A stretch of DNA of 64,000 nt. It comes from Pedobacter sandarakinus. Lineage in GTDB: Bacteria > Bacteroidota > Bacteroidia > Sphingobacteriales > Sphingobacteriaceae. The notes beneath the pieces were generated by a model. It ran no database searches. It was given only the letters and a program-made list of their open reading frames with translations, and was not told where the DNA came from. A program made the translations under genes and the position numbers. The stretch lies in assembly GCF_026240095.1 (NCBI RefSeq), contig NZ_JAPIVG010000007.1, forward strand, positions 1-64,000, in the 5' to 3' direction. Shown here piece by piece: positions 47,399 to 56,804 of this stretch. Numbering within the stretch: the first letter of the stretch is position 1; each line of letters starts with the position of its first letter.

Positions 47399-48814
47399 TT
47401 AATTGATGTATTCGGAAATATATCTTCGCCAGTCTACACCAAATGGGATAACAATGTATCTCCCTTGGGGGCTAACCAAAAATTTAGAAGGCCATGAGGA
47501 AACATGATAACTTGTCTCAATTTGAGTATCAGACATGATCACGGGAAAAGAATAGCCAAAGTTTTTCAGATAAGCTTTTACAGCAGATTCAGTATCTCTA
47601 CTGGCAATGGTGATTAAATTTAATTTCGGCATTTCACCATTGATTGCACTATTATATACTTTCTGTAGATCTGGGTGTTCTCTTCTACAGGGCTCGCACC
47701 AGGTTCCCCAAAAATCGATTAACGTCCACGATCCTTTGCTTTGTTCCAGACTATATTGCTTACCGTCGATTTGCTTAAGAGCAAATATTGGGGCTGGTTT
47801 TGCCTTCTTGTTAAATTCTTCCAGCCAAACATCCTTAAATTTTTCCTGATCTTTAAAAAGTGCTTTCGCTTTTGCTTTGTAAGATGGATCAGTCATCGAA
47901 ACGGTCATCATTACATCTAACTTATCAGCATCGTTTCCCAATACAGCAATATAATCATCTTCAAATGAAGATTTTTCATCACCAAATAAAAAAATCATAT
48001 CATAAAAATAGGCGTGTTTGACAGATTTGTCTAGTGCATCTGGGCTATATTGGAAGGCGAATTTTAAATAAGTCAATTTCTCATCTTTATCCAATTGGGG
48101 GTTTTGAGAAAGGATGAAATTACAATAGGCTAGCATATACCGATACCAGCTTCGTTGTTCTTGAATTGATCTAGAAATATTAGAGCTTTCTCCGATTTGA
48201 TGATCTTTTAGATTTTGGTAGATTCTCTGGATGATGAGATCCGCATTGGAGCGAAGCTTTTCATTGTTATACATCACTTTGGCAATTAGTAATCCATAAC
48301 GTGCTTTGCGTTGCGAATAGAAATCAGTACTTTGTGTTAAATATTTCAAATATTCATTTCCAATGATCCTAAGTTTTTCGGTATTGTTGAGATTATCTTG
48401 TGCATCTACCCAATGCGAAATTCCATAAGCGTTGTCTCTTATTTCTGTATTGGCATCATGTTTTATCTGCTCTAAAATAATGTAGGCGTTTTTTCGCTTT
48501 TCTTTAAATCTTTTCCGAGCGGAATCGACCGTTACGTTATGCTTTTTTAGAGATTCAAGAAACGCACCATTTTCAAATAATTTAGTTTCATCAAATTCAA
48601 GAAACTCCTGTGCGAAACTATTGTGTAGCAAATCATCAGTCGAGTTATGATCAAGCGCTGCTAAATTTCTTAAAAAAAATAGTGCAGAATCTGGATTCTT
48701 TTCGTGGGTTCTTTGGAAACCGTTAAAATTGCTAACGTGCAGATTTACGTTGTATTGGCCGAAACCCAAATTTGCCAGGGTTACTAAAATAAGGAGTAGC
48801 GTTAATTTTTTCAT
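47399..48814 (-). CDS. TlpA-like thioredoxin-fold protein with long helical N-terminal region
   Basis: 471 residues, minus strand. Signal peptide to about 19, a long helical/charged region without a named domain, and a C-terminal TlpA/AhpC-like thioredoxin domain (about 335-471) with WCEPC redox motif near residue 372 and a cis-Pro segment SSWPSKFLV. Likely a periplasmic thiol-disulfide reductase or cytochrome-maturation-type reductant. It starts ten bases after the gluconate-dehydrogenase-subunit-3 gene and probably shares its transcript. Confidence 0.85.
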   Translation of the reverse strand: MKKLTLLLILVTLANLGFGQYNVNLHVSNFNGFQRTHEKNPDSALFFLRNLAALDHNSTDDLLHNSFAQEFLEFDETKLFENGAFLESLKKHNVTVDSARKRFKEKRKNAYIILEQIKHDANTEIRDNAYGISHWVDAQDNLNNTEKLRIIGNEYLKYLTQSTDFYSQRKARYGLLIAKVMYNNEKLRSNADLIIQRIYQNLKDHQIGESSNISRSIQEQRSWYRYMLAYCNFILSQNPQLDKDEKLTYLKFAFQYSPDALDKSVKHAYFYDMIFLFGDEKSSFEDDYIAVLGNDADKLDVMMTVSMTDPSYKAKAKALFKDQEKFKDVWLEEFNKKAKPAPIFALKQIDGKQYSLEQSKGSWTLIDFWGTWCEPCRREHPDLQKVYNSAINGEMPKLNLITIASRDTESAVKAYLKNFGYSFPVIMSDTQIETSYHVSSWPSKFLVSPQGRYIVIPFGVDWRRYISEYIN

Positions 48815-48824
48815 TGGATCTCAA

Positions 48825-49457
48825 CTAGATTTTTACATTTTCCATACCATACTGTTTTAAGACATCGATAGGTACGCCTGTCCATTGGTTCGGCGCATTA
48901 CCTGCGTAGCCAATATCTTTTACACCAATTTCCGTAGTGTAAAAACCAGATGCTGTTAAATTCCTCATTCTTTCGAAGAAAACCACTCCAGCTCTAACCT
49001 CTGGCTTTGCTTTTTTCGGGTAGGCTATTTCATCAATGATAGCGATCTGTTCCGTTTCTGAGGCATCAATAAATGATTTGGCAAACTTGTTAAAGCAATA
49101 AACATCTAACCATTTTAAGCCGCCACGCATGGGCACTTGGTGTTCTGGTATATCTTTCACTATAAACTCAATAAATGCTGGAACCTTGGCGTCGGATGCG
49201 CTGCCAGAAATATCATCTTTCGGAATAATAATATCAGCCAGGATGGTAATGGTAGCCATTTCATGTTTGGTAAAAAATGTTTCGGCCTTTAATCTCTTAT
49301 CGCGGTCAATTTCCCACTGCTCTCGCCCAGCTTCTTTAGCTCCTTCTTCTTTAGCTACTTCAACCGTTGGATTTTCGGGTTGCTTGCAAGCCTCTAACAC
49401 AACTGATGTACTTACAACGGTTAAGCCTAGTGCTTTTATGGAATCTCGTCTGTTCAT
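48825..49457 (-). CDS. Gluconate 2-dehydrogenase subunit 3 family lipoprotein
   Basis: 210 residues. N-terminal MNRRDSIKALGL looks Tat-like, and LEAC (Cys about 23) is a lipobox, so a Tat-exported lipoprotein is likely. The body (HEMATITILADIIIPKDD, PAFIEFIVKD, PMRGGLKWLD) matches the small gamma subunit of FAD-dependent sugar/gluconate dehydrogenases, which escorts the catalytic subunit to the periplasm. ATG 49457 is chosen; a longer frame to 49541 overlaps the GMC gene and hides the signal. 11 bases after GMC. Confidence 0.85.
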   Translation of the reverse strand: MNRRDSIKALGLTVVSTSVVLEACKQPENPTVEVAKEEGAKEAGREQWEIDRDKRLKAETFFTKHEMATITILADIIIPKDDISGSASDAKVPAFIEFIVKDIPEHQVPMRGGLKWLDVYCFNKFAKSFIDASETEQIAIIDEIAYPKKAKPEVRAGVVFFERMRNLTASGFYTTEIGVKDIGYAGNAPNQWTGVPIDVLKQYGMENVKI

Positions 49458-49468
49458 CTCGTATTGAT

Positions 49469-51205
49469 TTAAATGTTTTGTTTTTTCTTTTGTGCCAAAA
49501 TGTATTCTGCTGTGCGCATAGATAAGGCTAGAATCGTCCATGTAGCGTTTTTATCGCCCTGTTGTACAAACGGACCTGCATCTACAACAAATAGATTTTT
49601 GCAATCGTGTGCCTGGCAGTACTTATTCAAAGCCGATTTAGATGGATCATCGCCCATGCGTATAGTGCCTACTTCATGGATAATTTTTCCAGGTGGCAAC
49701 AGGCCATAATTGGTTTCGGCACCTTGTATTTCTGAGGTTACTACAGCGCCCATTTCTTTCATCATGCTTAAAAAGGTTTCCTGCATGTGTTTGGCTTGCA
49801 AAATTTCTTCTTTTGCCCATTTATAGTGGAACCGGAGAACGGGTATTCCAAATTTATCTACCGTATTGGGGTCAATCTCACAGTAATTATCGGCTCTGGC
49901 TATAGCGGTTCCTCTTCCAGCCATGCCTATCGTAGTCCCATAAAAGCGGCGGTAATCATCTTTTAGTGATTTCCCATAGCCACCGGCATCTTTCATTTTT
50001 CCATCACGACCAGGAACCATACCGTTCATTTGGGCAACGCCACCGCCAAAACCATAGGCAGGCATACCCATTCCTCCCCAGTATTCGATATGGTAGCCTC
50101 TAGGGAAATCAAGTTTCTTGTTATCTAGCCACCACGGCGAATAAATATGTACACTGCCCAAACCATCTTCATTATAACGTTTTCTATCCATTAACTGCGG
50201 AAGAAAACCAGAAACACTTGCACCAGTAGAATCGTGCAGGTATTTGCCCACTACGCCACTGCTGTTAGCTAATCCATTGGGATGAGCGGAAGATTTTGAG
50301 TTGAGAAGAATCCTGGCAGACTCACAGGCGCTAGCACCTAAGATGACCAATTTGCCATTAACCTGGTATTCTTGCAAATCTTTACGGTTAACGTACGAAA
50401 CCCCTTTAGCTGTTCCATCTTTATCCGTTACTACTTCCCTTACCATGGCATCTGTAATTACAGTTAAATTTCCGGTTTTTACAGCTGGGATAACAAGGCA
50501 GGAAGAGGAGGAGAAGTCGCCATAAACTTTACAGCTTCTGCCACATTGGCCACAGTAAAAACATGGTGCCCTGTCGCTATTATTGGGGAGTGGTTCTGTT
50601 AATACAGATCCTCGTCCTGGAATAACCTTTACCCCGGCCTTATCTGCACCTTTCTTAATAAAAAGCTCTGTTAGGCGGGGCTTTGGTGGTTTCATAAATA
50701 TTCCATCAGGCTCATTGGCTAAACCCTCTTTAGTACCGTAAATTCCGATTAACCGATCTACTTTGTCATAAAAAGGCTTAACATCATCATAAGTAATTGG
50801 CCAGTCGTCTGTTAAACCATCTTTTGCCTGGAAATCTAATGGTCCCATTCTAAGCGAAATTCTTCCCCAATGGTTAGTCCTGCCCCCGAGCATCCGAGAT
50901 CTAAACCATTCGAATTCGGTTTTATTTTTAGTGGTATAGGGTTCGCCTTCTAGTTCCCAACCTCCGTAAGAAGCATCGAAATCGCCAAAGGGACGCACCG
51001 TATTTGCACCTCGTCGGGGCGATTCCCAAGGCCATTTTAATTGATGTGCATCAATTCTTGGATCGAAATATTGTCCTGCTTCCAGCATCAATACCTTCTG
51101 CCCTGAATTTGCTAAGATGTAAGCTGCCATTCCGCCACCGGCTCCAGAGCCAACAATAATAGCATCATAAACAGTTGGCGATTTTTTTATTTGAAAGTCA
51201 CTCAT
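49469..51205 (-). CDS. GMC-family FAD oxidoreductase (sugar/gluconate dehydrogenase alpha-like)
   Basis: 578 residues, minus strand. FAD-binding IVGSGAGGGMAAYILANSG near residue 17, GGRTNHWGRISLR, and a C-terminal HEVGTIRMGDDP with a NATWTILALSM segment, as in GMC enzymes. A Cys-rich motif C-x2-C-x2-C-x3-C (CFYCGQCGRSC, about residues 215-226) recalls the Fe-S ligands of FAD-glucose dehydrogenase catalytic subunits. There is no signal peptide, consistent with co-export with the Tat-bearing gamma subunit downstream. A cytochrome c beta subunit is not in the operon. Substrate unknown; a sugar or polyol is likely. Confidence 0.85.
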   Translation of the reverse strand: MSDFQIKKSPTVYDAIIVGSGAGGGMAAYILANSGQKVLMLEAGQYFDPRIDAHQLKWPWESPRRGANTVRPFGDFDASYGGWELEGEPYTTKNKTEFEWFRSRMLGGRTNHWGRISLRMGPLDFQAKDGLTDDWPITYDDVKPFYDKVDRLIGIYGTKEGLANEPDGIFMKPPKPRLTELFIKKGADKAGVKVIPGRGSVLTEPLPNNSDRAPCFYCGQCGRSCKVYGDFSSSSCLVIPAVKTGNLTVITDAMVREVVTDKDGTAKGVSYVNRKDLQEYQVNGKLVILGASACESARILLNSKSSAHPNGLANSSGVVGKYLHDSTGASVSGFLPQLMDRKRYNEDGLGSVHIYSPWWLDNKKLDFPRGYHIEYWGGMGMPAYGFGGGVAQMNGMVPGRDGKMKDAGGYGKSLKDDYRRFYGTTIGMAGRGTAIARADNYCEIDPNTVDKFGIPVLRFHYKWAKEEILQAKHMQETFLSMMKEMGAVVTSEIQGAETNYGLLPPGKIIHEVGTIRMGDDPSKSALNKYCQAHDCKNLFVVDAGPFVQQGDKNATWTILALSMRTAEYILAQKKKQNI

Positions 51206-51462
51206 GAAATTTTGATAAAATGATATGATTATCCTAATCTAAACTTAATTTTTTTTAATTAAAAGTAAAAGGCATCAATCTACAGGCATTAGTGCAATGC
51301 TTTATCCAGGTAAAACTAAATCGAATTACTTCAATAATTGATCAATGGTGTGTGAGCCAAATATTTTAGATTAAAATACAGTCGAACGATAGATTTCTTA
51401 AGGGTTTAAGTCGCTCTATTGTTACATTATTAATGATGAGCTTCCTTACCGATAAAATGATT

Positions 51463-51470
51463 TATCTTTG
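51463..51470 (+). promoter_or_regulatory. -7 box for the methyltransferase gene
   Basis: TATCTTTG matches TAnnTTTG, 18 bases before the ATG at 51489. No TTG at the expected distance. Confidence 0.45.
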
Positions 51471-51488
51471 GATTTTAAACCTTATTGA

Positions 51489-52691
51489 ATGGTATTTTCG
51501 GCACATATAGATCAGTTTATTTCCGCGTTAGAATCAAGCTTAGTTTCTGAAGACTTCGTTAAGCTATCATTAGGGAATTATAAGGGCAGCGAAGAGCATT
51601 TAAAACAACTATTGGTCCGTCGGGTTTTGATCAAAAGAGTTGATAAATTAGCTATCACATTTAGGTACAAAACACGCGATGTTGTAAAGAATTTTAGTGT
51701 ACCTGAGGGCATGAATGTAGTTGGTGAATACCTTGGTGCTGGATTTAAAATTGCAACACTTTTTACCGTAAATAAAGATATCATATTCGAGGAATTGAAT
51801 AATGGAAAAGTGGTATTTAGAGAGGCTGCGGCGTCTGCAAAGACTCCACCTAATAAGCTTCACGATAAAGAAAAGTCGAGATTGATCAAGCCTCAGGCTA
51901 AGGGGTATTTATCTGAATTGAAAATTACGGATGCTGATGGTCAGGTTTATAAGAATGCACAGGATAAATTTCGCCAGATTAATCATTACATTGAGATATT
52001 GAATGCTTTGATCAAAGAGCTGCCAGGAGGCACCATTAAAAAAGTTGCCGACATGGGTTCTGGAAAAGGCTACTTAACCTTCGCCCTTTACGACTATCTA
52101 CATTCGGTTTTGAATTTAAACGCGGAAGTTGTTGGCGTGGAATATAGGCAGGACATGGTTGATTTGTGCAATGAAGTGGCAAGGAAATCTGGTTTCAGCC
52201 AGTTAAATTTTATTCAAGGAACCATAGAGGGCTACCAGGCAGCAAATGTAAACTTGCTAATTGCGCTGCATGCTTGCGATACCGCAACTGACGATGCTAT
52301 TTACAAGGGAATTAAGGCAAATGCCGAGCTCATTGTGGTGGCACCTTGTTGCCATAAACAAATTCGTAGAGAAATTGAAGTAAGCAAGGTTAAAAATGAT
52401 GTTTCATTTCTTACAAAGTATGGTATCTTTTTAGAGCGGCAAGCAGAAATGGTTACTGACGGAATAAGGGCACTTATACTGGAATATTTCGGCTATAAAA
52501 CCAAAGTTTTCGAGTTTATTTCTGATGCACACACACCAAAAAATGTATTGGTTGTAGGCATTAAGCGTACAGATAACTTAAAACCCACCGAGGCAGCCGA
52601 AAAAAAGGCGGAAATTTTAGCAAAAATCAAAGACATTAAAGCCTATTTTGGAATAGGTTATCACCACCTGGAACGGATGTTAGCATTGTAG
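51489..52691 (+). CDS. SAM-dependent methyltransferase, Methyltransf_32 type
   Basis: 400 residues. The C-terminal half has a SAM-binding motif VADMGSGKGYLTFALYDYL (near residue 185), VVGVEYRQDMVDLC, and the family-specific ALHACDTATDDAI and VAPCCHKQIRREI stretches found in METTL25/RRNAD1-like enzymes. The N-terminal ~170 residues are a separate domain of unknown fold. Target (RNA or protein) unknown. Monocistronic. Confidence 0.8.
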   Translation: MVFSAHIDQFISALESSLVSEDFVKLSLGNYKGSEEHLKQLLVRRVLIKRVDKLAITFRYKTRDVVKNFSVPEGMNVVGEYLGAGFKIATLFTVNKDIIFEELNNGKVVFREAAASAKTPPNKLHDKEKSRLIKPQAKGYLSELKITDADGQVYKNAQDKFRQINHYIEILNALIKELPGGTIKKVADMGSGKGYLTFALYDYLHSVLNLNAEVVGVEYRQDMVDLCNEVARKSGFSQLNFIQGTIEGYQAANVNLLIALHACDTATDDAIYKGIKANAELIVVAPCCHKQIRREIEVSKVKNDVSFLTKYGIFLERQAEMVTDGIRALILEYFGYKTKVFEFISDAHTPKNVLVVGIKRTDNLKPTEAAEKKAEILAKIKDIKAYFGIGYHHLERMLAL

Positions 52692-52882
52692 TAATAAAGT
52701 TTTTGGTTGAGGTGAATAGTTGAGACACTAACCGAATACTTAGCTTCAAAGTAGTTAAATATTAAACAGATTTATAATCCCATTACTTAAGAACTACAAG
52801 CTTAATGTTCCGTTTGGCGCACACTCTATTCTCAAAATCTGAAAGCTTAATTCAAGAAATGTTTGGCACCTGTAGGCCTTAA

Positions 52883-53245
52883 CTATTTAAAATGAAGAAG
52901 GATTAATGCCAATAACGCCGGAATAGCTTGCACGTATAGAATTCTTTTGCTTGCAGTTGCAGCGCCGTAAAAGCCAGCTGTAATTACACAGCATAAAAAG
53001 AAGATAGCTACATAAAATTTCCAGTGGGGGTCCTCAATCAATAATGACCAAATTAATCCAGCCGCCAAAAACCCGTTATACAGGCCTTGGTTTGCGGCCA
53101 AAGTTTTGGTAGGCTCGAATAGCTCTTTTGGGATGCTTTTAAAAATGCCAGGCGCTTTAGTAGTCCAGGCAAACATCTCTAACCAGAAAATGTAGATGTG
53201 GATGATGGCTACAATGCCAATTAGAATTTGAGCGACTGTTTGCAT
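52883..53245 (-). CDS. DUF1304 membrane protein
   Basis: 120 residues, four transmembrane helices, minus strand. IVAIIHIYIFWLEMFAW and NQGLYNGFLAAGLIWSL are typical of DUF1304. No catalytic motif. Function unknown. The ~190 bases to its right-hand neighbour 52691 hold nothing I can name. Confidence 0.85.
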   Translation of the reverse strand: MQTVAQILIGIVAIIHIYIFWLEMFAWTTKAPGIFKSIPKELFEPTKTLAANQGLYNGFLAAGLIWSLLIEDPHWKFYVAIFFLCCVITAGFYGAATASKRILYVQAIPALLALILLHFK

Positions 53246-53391
53246 GACTCTTTGGTTTGTTTGAAGTTACAATAAATTCGTGTAAACTCATAGTCAACCA
53301 ATAAACTCATTATTTATGCTAGAATAGTAGATGTTCTGGTTATGCTAACGATAAAAATAATCTTAAGATTTATCCCTAAAAAAACGCGATC

Positions 53392-53422
53392 AAAAAAAAA
53401 AGACCACCTCTCGATGATCTTT
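53392..53422 (-). terminator. Terminator of the TPR protein gene
   Basis: On the minus strand: AAAGATCA / TGGTCTTT eight-base stem (one G-T wobble), 8-base loop, then ten T. On the plus strand this appears as A-run 53392-53401 and arms at 53399-53406 and 53415-53422. Confidence 0.8.
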
Positions 53423-53441
53423 CTCTCTGATATTTTAGAGA

Positions 53442-54107
53442 TTATTTAACTTGTCCCTGGGCTCTTGCAATGTATGCATCTACTAATTGCGCCTCTGCAC
53501 TTTCAGGATATTGTGTTTTAATCTTGGTGTATGCATCTACGGCACCGCTAAAATCTTTTAGGTTTTCATTTACTAAACCTAATTTCTTTAAGAACATTGG
53601 CGATGTAAATTTGCTCGCTTTATCTGATGCTTTTTTGTAATAAGTGGCCGCCTGTTTGTAATCTTTCAATTCACTGTAGGCATCTCCCAATAAGCCTAAC
53701 GCCAATGGATCTGCAACCGGACTGCCTGTAGCACTATATTTTCCTAAAGCATCAATTGCCTGTTTGTACTCACCTTTACGTAAATAAATTCCGCCCAAGT
53801 ATAAATTCGCTATATTTGCTGATTTTGTATTATCATATTCTTTAGCAATTTCTTCCAAGCCTGGATATCCACCTTCACCTTTAACGGCTTTATTAGATAA
53901 CGAGTCTACGCCTACATATGACTCTGCTTTATACATCTTGCTTGCAGCTTCTTCTGCACGGCCTTTTAAGTACACATTTTGATACCAAAAATATACGCCG
54001 ATTAATAAAACTACAGCCCCTGCAATAAAAAGTAAGCTTTTATTATTTTCTTGTACGAATGAACCTTTTTTAATAGGTTGAGTAGTTTGGTTATCTGTTG
54101 TAGACAT
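53442..54107 (-). CDS. TPR-containing membrane protein (YfgM-like)
   Basis: 221 residues, minus strand. Short cytoplasmic head, one transmembrane helix (about 24-44), then periplasmic TPR repeats (about 95-215; ANLYLGGIYLRKGEYKQAIDAL, LGDAYSELKDYKQAATYYKKA, AVDAYTKIKTQYPES). Such proteins, as YfgM in E. coli, assist secretion or envelope quality control. Divergent from recF. Confidence 0.8.
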   Translation of the reverse strand: MSTTDNQTTQPIKKGSFVQENNKSLLFIAGAVVLLIGVYFWYQNVYLKGRAEEAASKMYKAESYVGVDSLSNKAVKGEGGYPGLEEIAKEYDNTKSANIANLYLGGIYLRKGEYKQAIDALGKYSATGSPVADPLALGLLGDAYSELKDYKQAATYYKKASDKASKFTSPMFLKKLGLVNENLKDFSGAVDAYTKIKTQYPESAEAQLVDAYIARAQGQVK

Positions 54108-54130
54108 GTTTGTTTAAAAAATTAAGATTG

Positions 54131-54160
54131 CAAAAATACATTTTTCAATCAAAGTATCAA
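54131..54160 (-). promoter_or_regulatory. Promoter of the TPR protein gene
   Basis: Minus strand: TTG (54158-54160), 19-base spacer, TATTTTTG (54131-54138). Full match to the Bacteroidota consensus. Confidence 0.75.
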
Positions 54161-54231
54161 CCTTTATTTTTAAGTATTTAATTAAACATTAGTTATTTAG
54201 AGGGTAAAAAACGGTAAATTGCGCCATATTT

Positions 54232-55335
54232 ATGTGGTTAAAGAATATTACGCTCCTAAATTTTAAAAACTATAACGATGCAGATCTTCACTTTTCTGAT
54301 ACTGTAAACGTTTTCACCGGGAATAATGGTTCTGGCAAAACCAATATGCTTGATGCCATCCACTATTTGTGTCTCTGCAAAAGTTATTTTAATCCGATTG
54401 ATGGACAACAAATCAAGGCTGGCGAAGAGGTTTTTATGATTCAGGGTGATTTTAGCAGGAATGAGAAGAATGAAAAAATTAGCTGCGGTGTAAAGCGAAA
54501 TCAGAAAAAACAGTTTAAGCGTAACAAAAAGGAATACGATAAATTGGCAGATCATATCGGATTATTTCCCGTGGTAATGGTTTCACCATATGATGTTAAT
54601 CTAATAATGGAGGGGAGTGAGGAGCGTCGCAAATTTATCGATAATGTGATTTCGCAAACTGATTCACACTACCTCGATCAGCTTATTGGCTATAACCGAG
54701 TTTTATTGAATCGGAATGCACTGCTGAAGCAGATTGCACAAACACGCAAGTACGACCCAACGTTGCTCGAAATTCTTAACGACCAACTTGTGGCGGCAGG
54801 AAATAGAATTTTTGCTGTTAGAAAAGCGTTCATGGATGCATTTATTCCATTGTTTGATGAATACTATGCTTATCTTACCGAACAAAAGGAAACTGTATCG
54901 CTCAATTATCAATCTCAATTGATTGACATGTCTTTTGAATTGCTGTTGAAACAGACGGTTGAGAAAGATCGGATACTTGAGCGTACCACAACGGGAATTC
55001 ATAAAGACGAATTGGCTTTTGTTATTAATGAAATGCCTTTAAAGAAATTTGGATCTCAAGGGCAACAAAAATCTTTTTTGATTGCGTTGAAGCTTGCTCA
55101 ATACGCCTACCTGGCAAAAAACAAGGGGTTTAAGCCTTTGTTATTGTTGGATGATATTTTTGACAAGCTTGATGATCACCGTGTGGAGAAGTTAATGCAA
55201 ATGGTATCTCACCAAGATTTCGGGCAAATATTTATTACAGATACAGGTATGGAACGGGTAAAATCTATTTTCGATAGGATACAAGTCGATGTAACTTTAT
55301 TTGAAGTTGAGGAGGGAAAGATAAAACATGCGTAA
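54232..55335 (+). CDS. recF: DNA replication and repair protein RecF
   Basis: 367 residues, SMC-like ATPase loading RecA on gapped DNA. Walker A GNNGSGKT (residues 30-37), signature GSQGQQKSFLIALKLAQ, Walker B LLLLDDIFDKLD. Overlaps the next gene by eight bases. Confidence 0.96.
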   Translation: MWLKNITLLNFKNYNDADLHFSDTVNVFTGNNGSGKTNMLDAIHYLCLCKSYFNPIDGQQIKAGEEVFMIQGDFSRNEKNEKISCGVKRNQKKQFKRNKKEYDKLADHIGLFPVVMVSPYDVNLIMEGSEERRKFIDNVISQTDSHYLDQLIGYNRVLLNRNALLKQIAQTRKYDPTLLEILNDQLVAAGNRIFAVRKAFMDAFIPLFDEYYAYLTEQKETVSLNYQSQLIDMSFELLLKQTVEKDRILERTTTGIHKDELAFVINEMPLKKFGSQGQQKSFLIALKLAQYAYLAKNKGFKPLLLLDDIFDKLDDHRVEKLMQMVSHQDFGQIFITDTGMERVKSIFDRIQVDVTLFEVEEGKIKHA

Positions 55336-55618
55336 ACCCAATGATATTACCATGAAAGATGCCATCAGCAAGATGCTGGATGTGTATCGTTTGCGCAAGA
55401 AGTTTGATGAAACATCAATTGTTGCGATTTGGCCAGAAATTATGGGAACGGCTATTGCAAATAGAACCAAGCAAATCTATATTAAAGATAAGAAGTTGTT
55501 CATCAGAATAGAATCTTCTGTTATTAAAAATGAGCTCGTCCTCGTGCGCCATGGTATTATACAGAAGTTAAATGAACACGCTGGTAGTGAAGTAATTAAC
55601 GAAATGGTTTTTTTGTAA
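55328..55618 (+). CDS. DUF721 (DciA-like) protein
   Basis: 96 residues; overlaps the recF end, so translation is probably coupled. DVYRLRKKFDETSIVAIWPEIMGTAIANRTKQIYI and a C-terminal ELVLVRHGIIQKLNEHAG fit the DUF721 family, whose DciA members help load the replicative helicase. A replication/repair role alongside RecF is plausible. Confidence 0.85.
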   Translation: MRKPNDITMKDAISKMLDVYRLRKKFDETSIVAIWPEIMGTAIANRTKQIYIKDKKLFIRIESSVIKNELVLVRHGIIQKLNEHAGSEVINEMVFL

Positions 55619-55629
55619 CACGCTCCAAT

Positions 55630-55661
55630 AAAAAAGGTGCTGAAATATTCATTTCAACACC
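55630..55661 (-). terminator. Terminator for the small lipoprotein gene
   Basis: Stem GGTGCTGAAAT (55636-55646) / ATTTCAACACC (55651-55661) with one mismatch and a four-base loop; the A-run at 55630-55635 becomes a T-run on the minus strand. Confidence 0.65.
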
Positions 55662-55689
55662 CGATATAAAGATCTTTAAGTTGAGTAGC

Positions 55690-55866
55690 CTAACTCCGGC
55701 CTCCGCCAAAAATTTTGGCTAAAATCCAGATTAATAATGCAACCACTATTACTACTATAATAATACCAGACCAAACGCCGGCTTTAAATATACCTCCTAC
55801 AAGTTCGCAACTGCTTAAGGTAGTGCATAAAAATGCGATTAGTGCTATTGGGAATAATTTTCTCAT
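55690..55866 (-). CDS. Small lipoprotein with one transmembrane helix
   Basis: 58 residues, minus strand, found by direct reading. MRKLFPIALIAFLCTTLSSC has a lipobox (LSSC, Cys 20); then ELVGGIFKAG, a hydrophobic helix (about 33-51, SGIIIVVIVVALLIWILA) and a GGGRS end. A downstream hairpin supports a real transcript. Similar short Bacteroidota proteins are sometimes labelled 'phosphatidate cytidylyltransferase', which nothing here supports. Function unknown. Confidence 0.7.
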   Translation of the reverse strand: MRKLFPIALIAFLCTTLSSCELVGGIFKAGVWSGIIIVVIVVALLIWILAKIFGGGRS

Positions 55867-55923
55867 ATTGATGTTAATTTGTAATAGCTAACATTCAATA
55901 TTCAAGAAAGTTTTACCAGAGTG

Positions 55924-56694
55924 CTATTTGCCGTTAACTTTTAGCAATTCTACTTCAAAAATTAAGGTGCTATATGGTGGAATATCTGCACCAGCACCCC
56001 GTTCGCCGTATGCCAACTGATAAGGAATGAAAAATTTATACTTCGAACCTGCTGGCATTAACTGCACACCCTCTGTCCAGCCTGGTATTACACGATTCAA
56101 TGGGAAACTTATTGGCTCTCCTCTATCATAAGAACTGTCGAACTGTTTACCGTTCAATAAAGTTCCCTTGTAATGAACCAATACAGAATCGGTTGCAAGC
56201 GGTTTAACACCCGTACCTGCTGTTAAAACTTCGTATTGTAAACCGCTTGGAGTAGTTTGTACCCCTGCTCTTTTCTTGTTTTGATCTAAAAAATCTTGTC
56301 CTTCTTTCATAATTGGTGCAAATTTAATTTTATTAGCGGCAGTCTCTGCTTTATTTTTAGCCTCAGATGCTTTTGTGATAGCTTCATTGATGCATGCCTG
56401 CGCTTGTTCTTGCGTTAGAACCACTTTTCCGCCTGTAAATGCATCTTTAAGACCCTTTAGTAGGGCGTCATAATTTAATACCGTTAATCCAGTAGATTTT
56501 AAGCCTGAACCTATAGAGGTGCCAAAGGCATAGCTTGTAGAATCTAGCGCAGATTTTAAAGCAATGGGTGCTGTAATGGGTTTAGCAGTAGCGGTAGTTT
56601 TTTTTGCAACAGGCTTTTTTGCTGCTGGTTTAGTTTGTGCGTAGCTGGCAATTGCTAAGGTAGAAACACATGCCGCCATAATAATTTTTTTCAT
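55924..56694 (-). CDS. FKBP-type peptidyl-prolyl isomerase, Mip-like
   Basis: 256 residues, minus strand. Signal peptide to about 20, Lys/Ala-rich linker, helical N-terminal dimerisation region (about 45-140; YAFGTSIGSGLKSTGL), and an FKBP_C domain (about 155-253; VLVHYKGTLLNGKQFDSSYDRG, VIPGWTEGVQLMPAGSKYKFFIP, YGERGAG). Periplasmic foldase with cis-trans prolyl isomerase activity. Confidence 0.93.
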   Translation of the reverse strand: MKKIIMAACVSTLAIASYAQTKPAAKKPVAKKTTATAKPITAPIALKSALDSTSYAFGTSIGSGLKSTGLTVLNYDALLKGLKDAFTGGKVVLTQEQAQACINEAITKASEAKNKAETAANKIKFAPIMKEGQDFLDQNKKRAGVQTTPSGLQYEVLTAGTGVKPLATDSVLVHYKGTLLNGKQFDSSYDRGEPISFPLNRVIPGWTEGVQLMPAGSKYKFFIPYQLAYGERGAGADIPPYSTLIFEVELLKVNGK

Positions 56695-56757
56695 TGATTA
56701 TAATGATGATTGGTTAAATCGATTAAAGTTCGAAAGATACAAAATTGATAAAACAAT

Positions 56758-56781
56758 AAAACCCCGAAATAATCGAGGTTT
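56758..56781 (-). terminator. Terminator of ndk
   Basis: Stem AAACCCCGA / TCGAGGTTT (one mismatch-wobble) with a six-base loop; T-rich continuation on the minus strand. 24 bases downstream of the ndk stop. Confidence 0.65.
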
Positions 56782-56804
56782 TATCTAAAATTATTTTTTC
56801 AATA

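Noticed and set aside
49458..49541. N-terminal extension of the gluconate dehydrogenase gamma subunit
   Set aside because: It overlaps the GMC gene end and hides the Tat-like RRDSIKALGL and lipobox.
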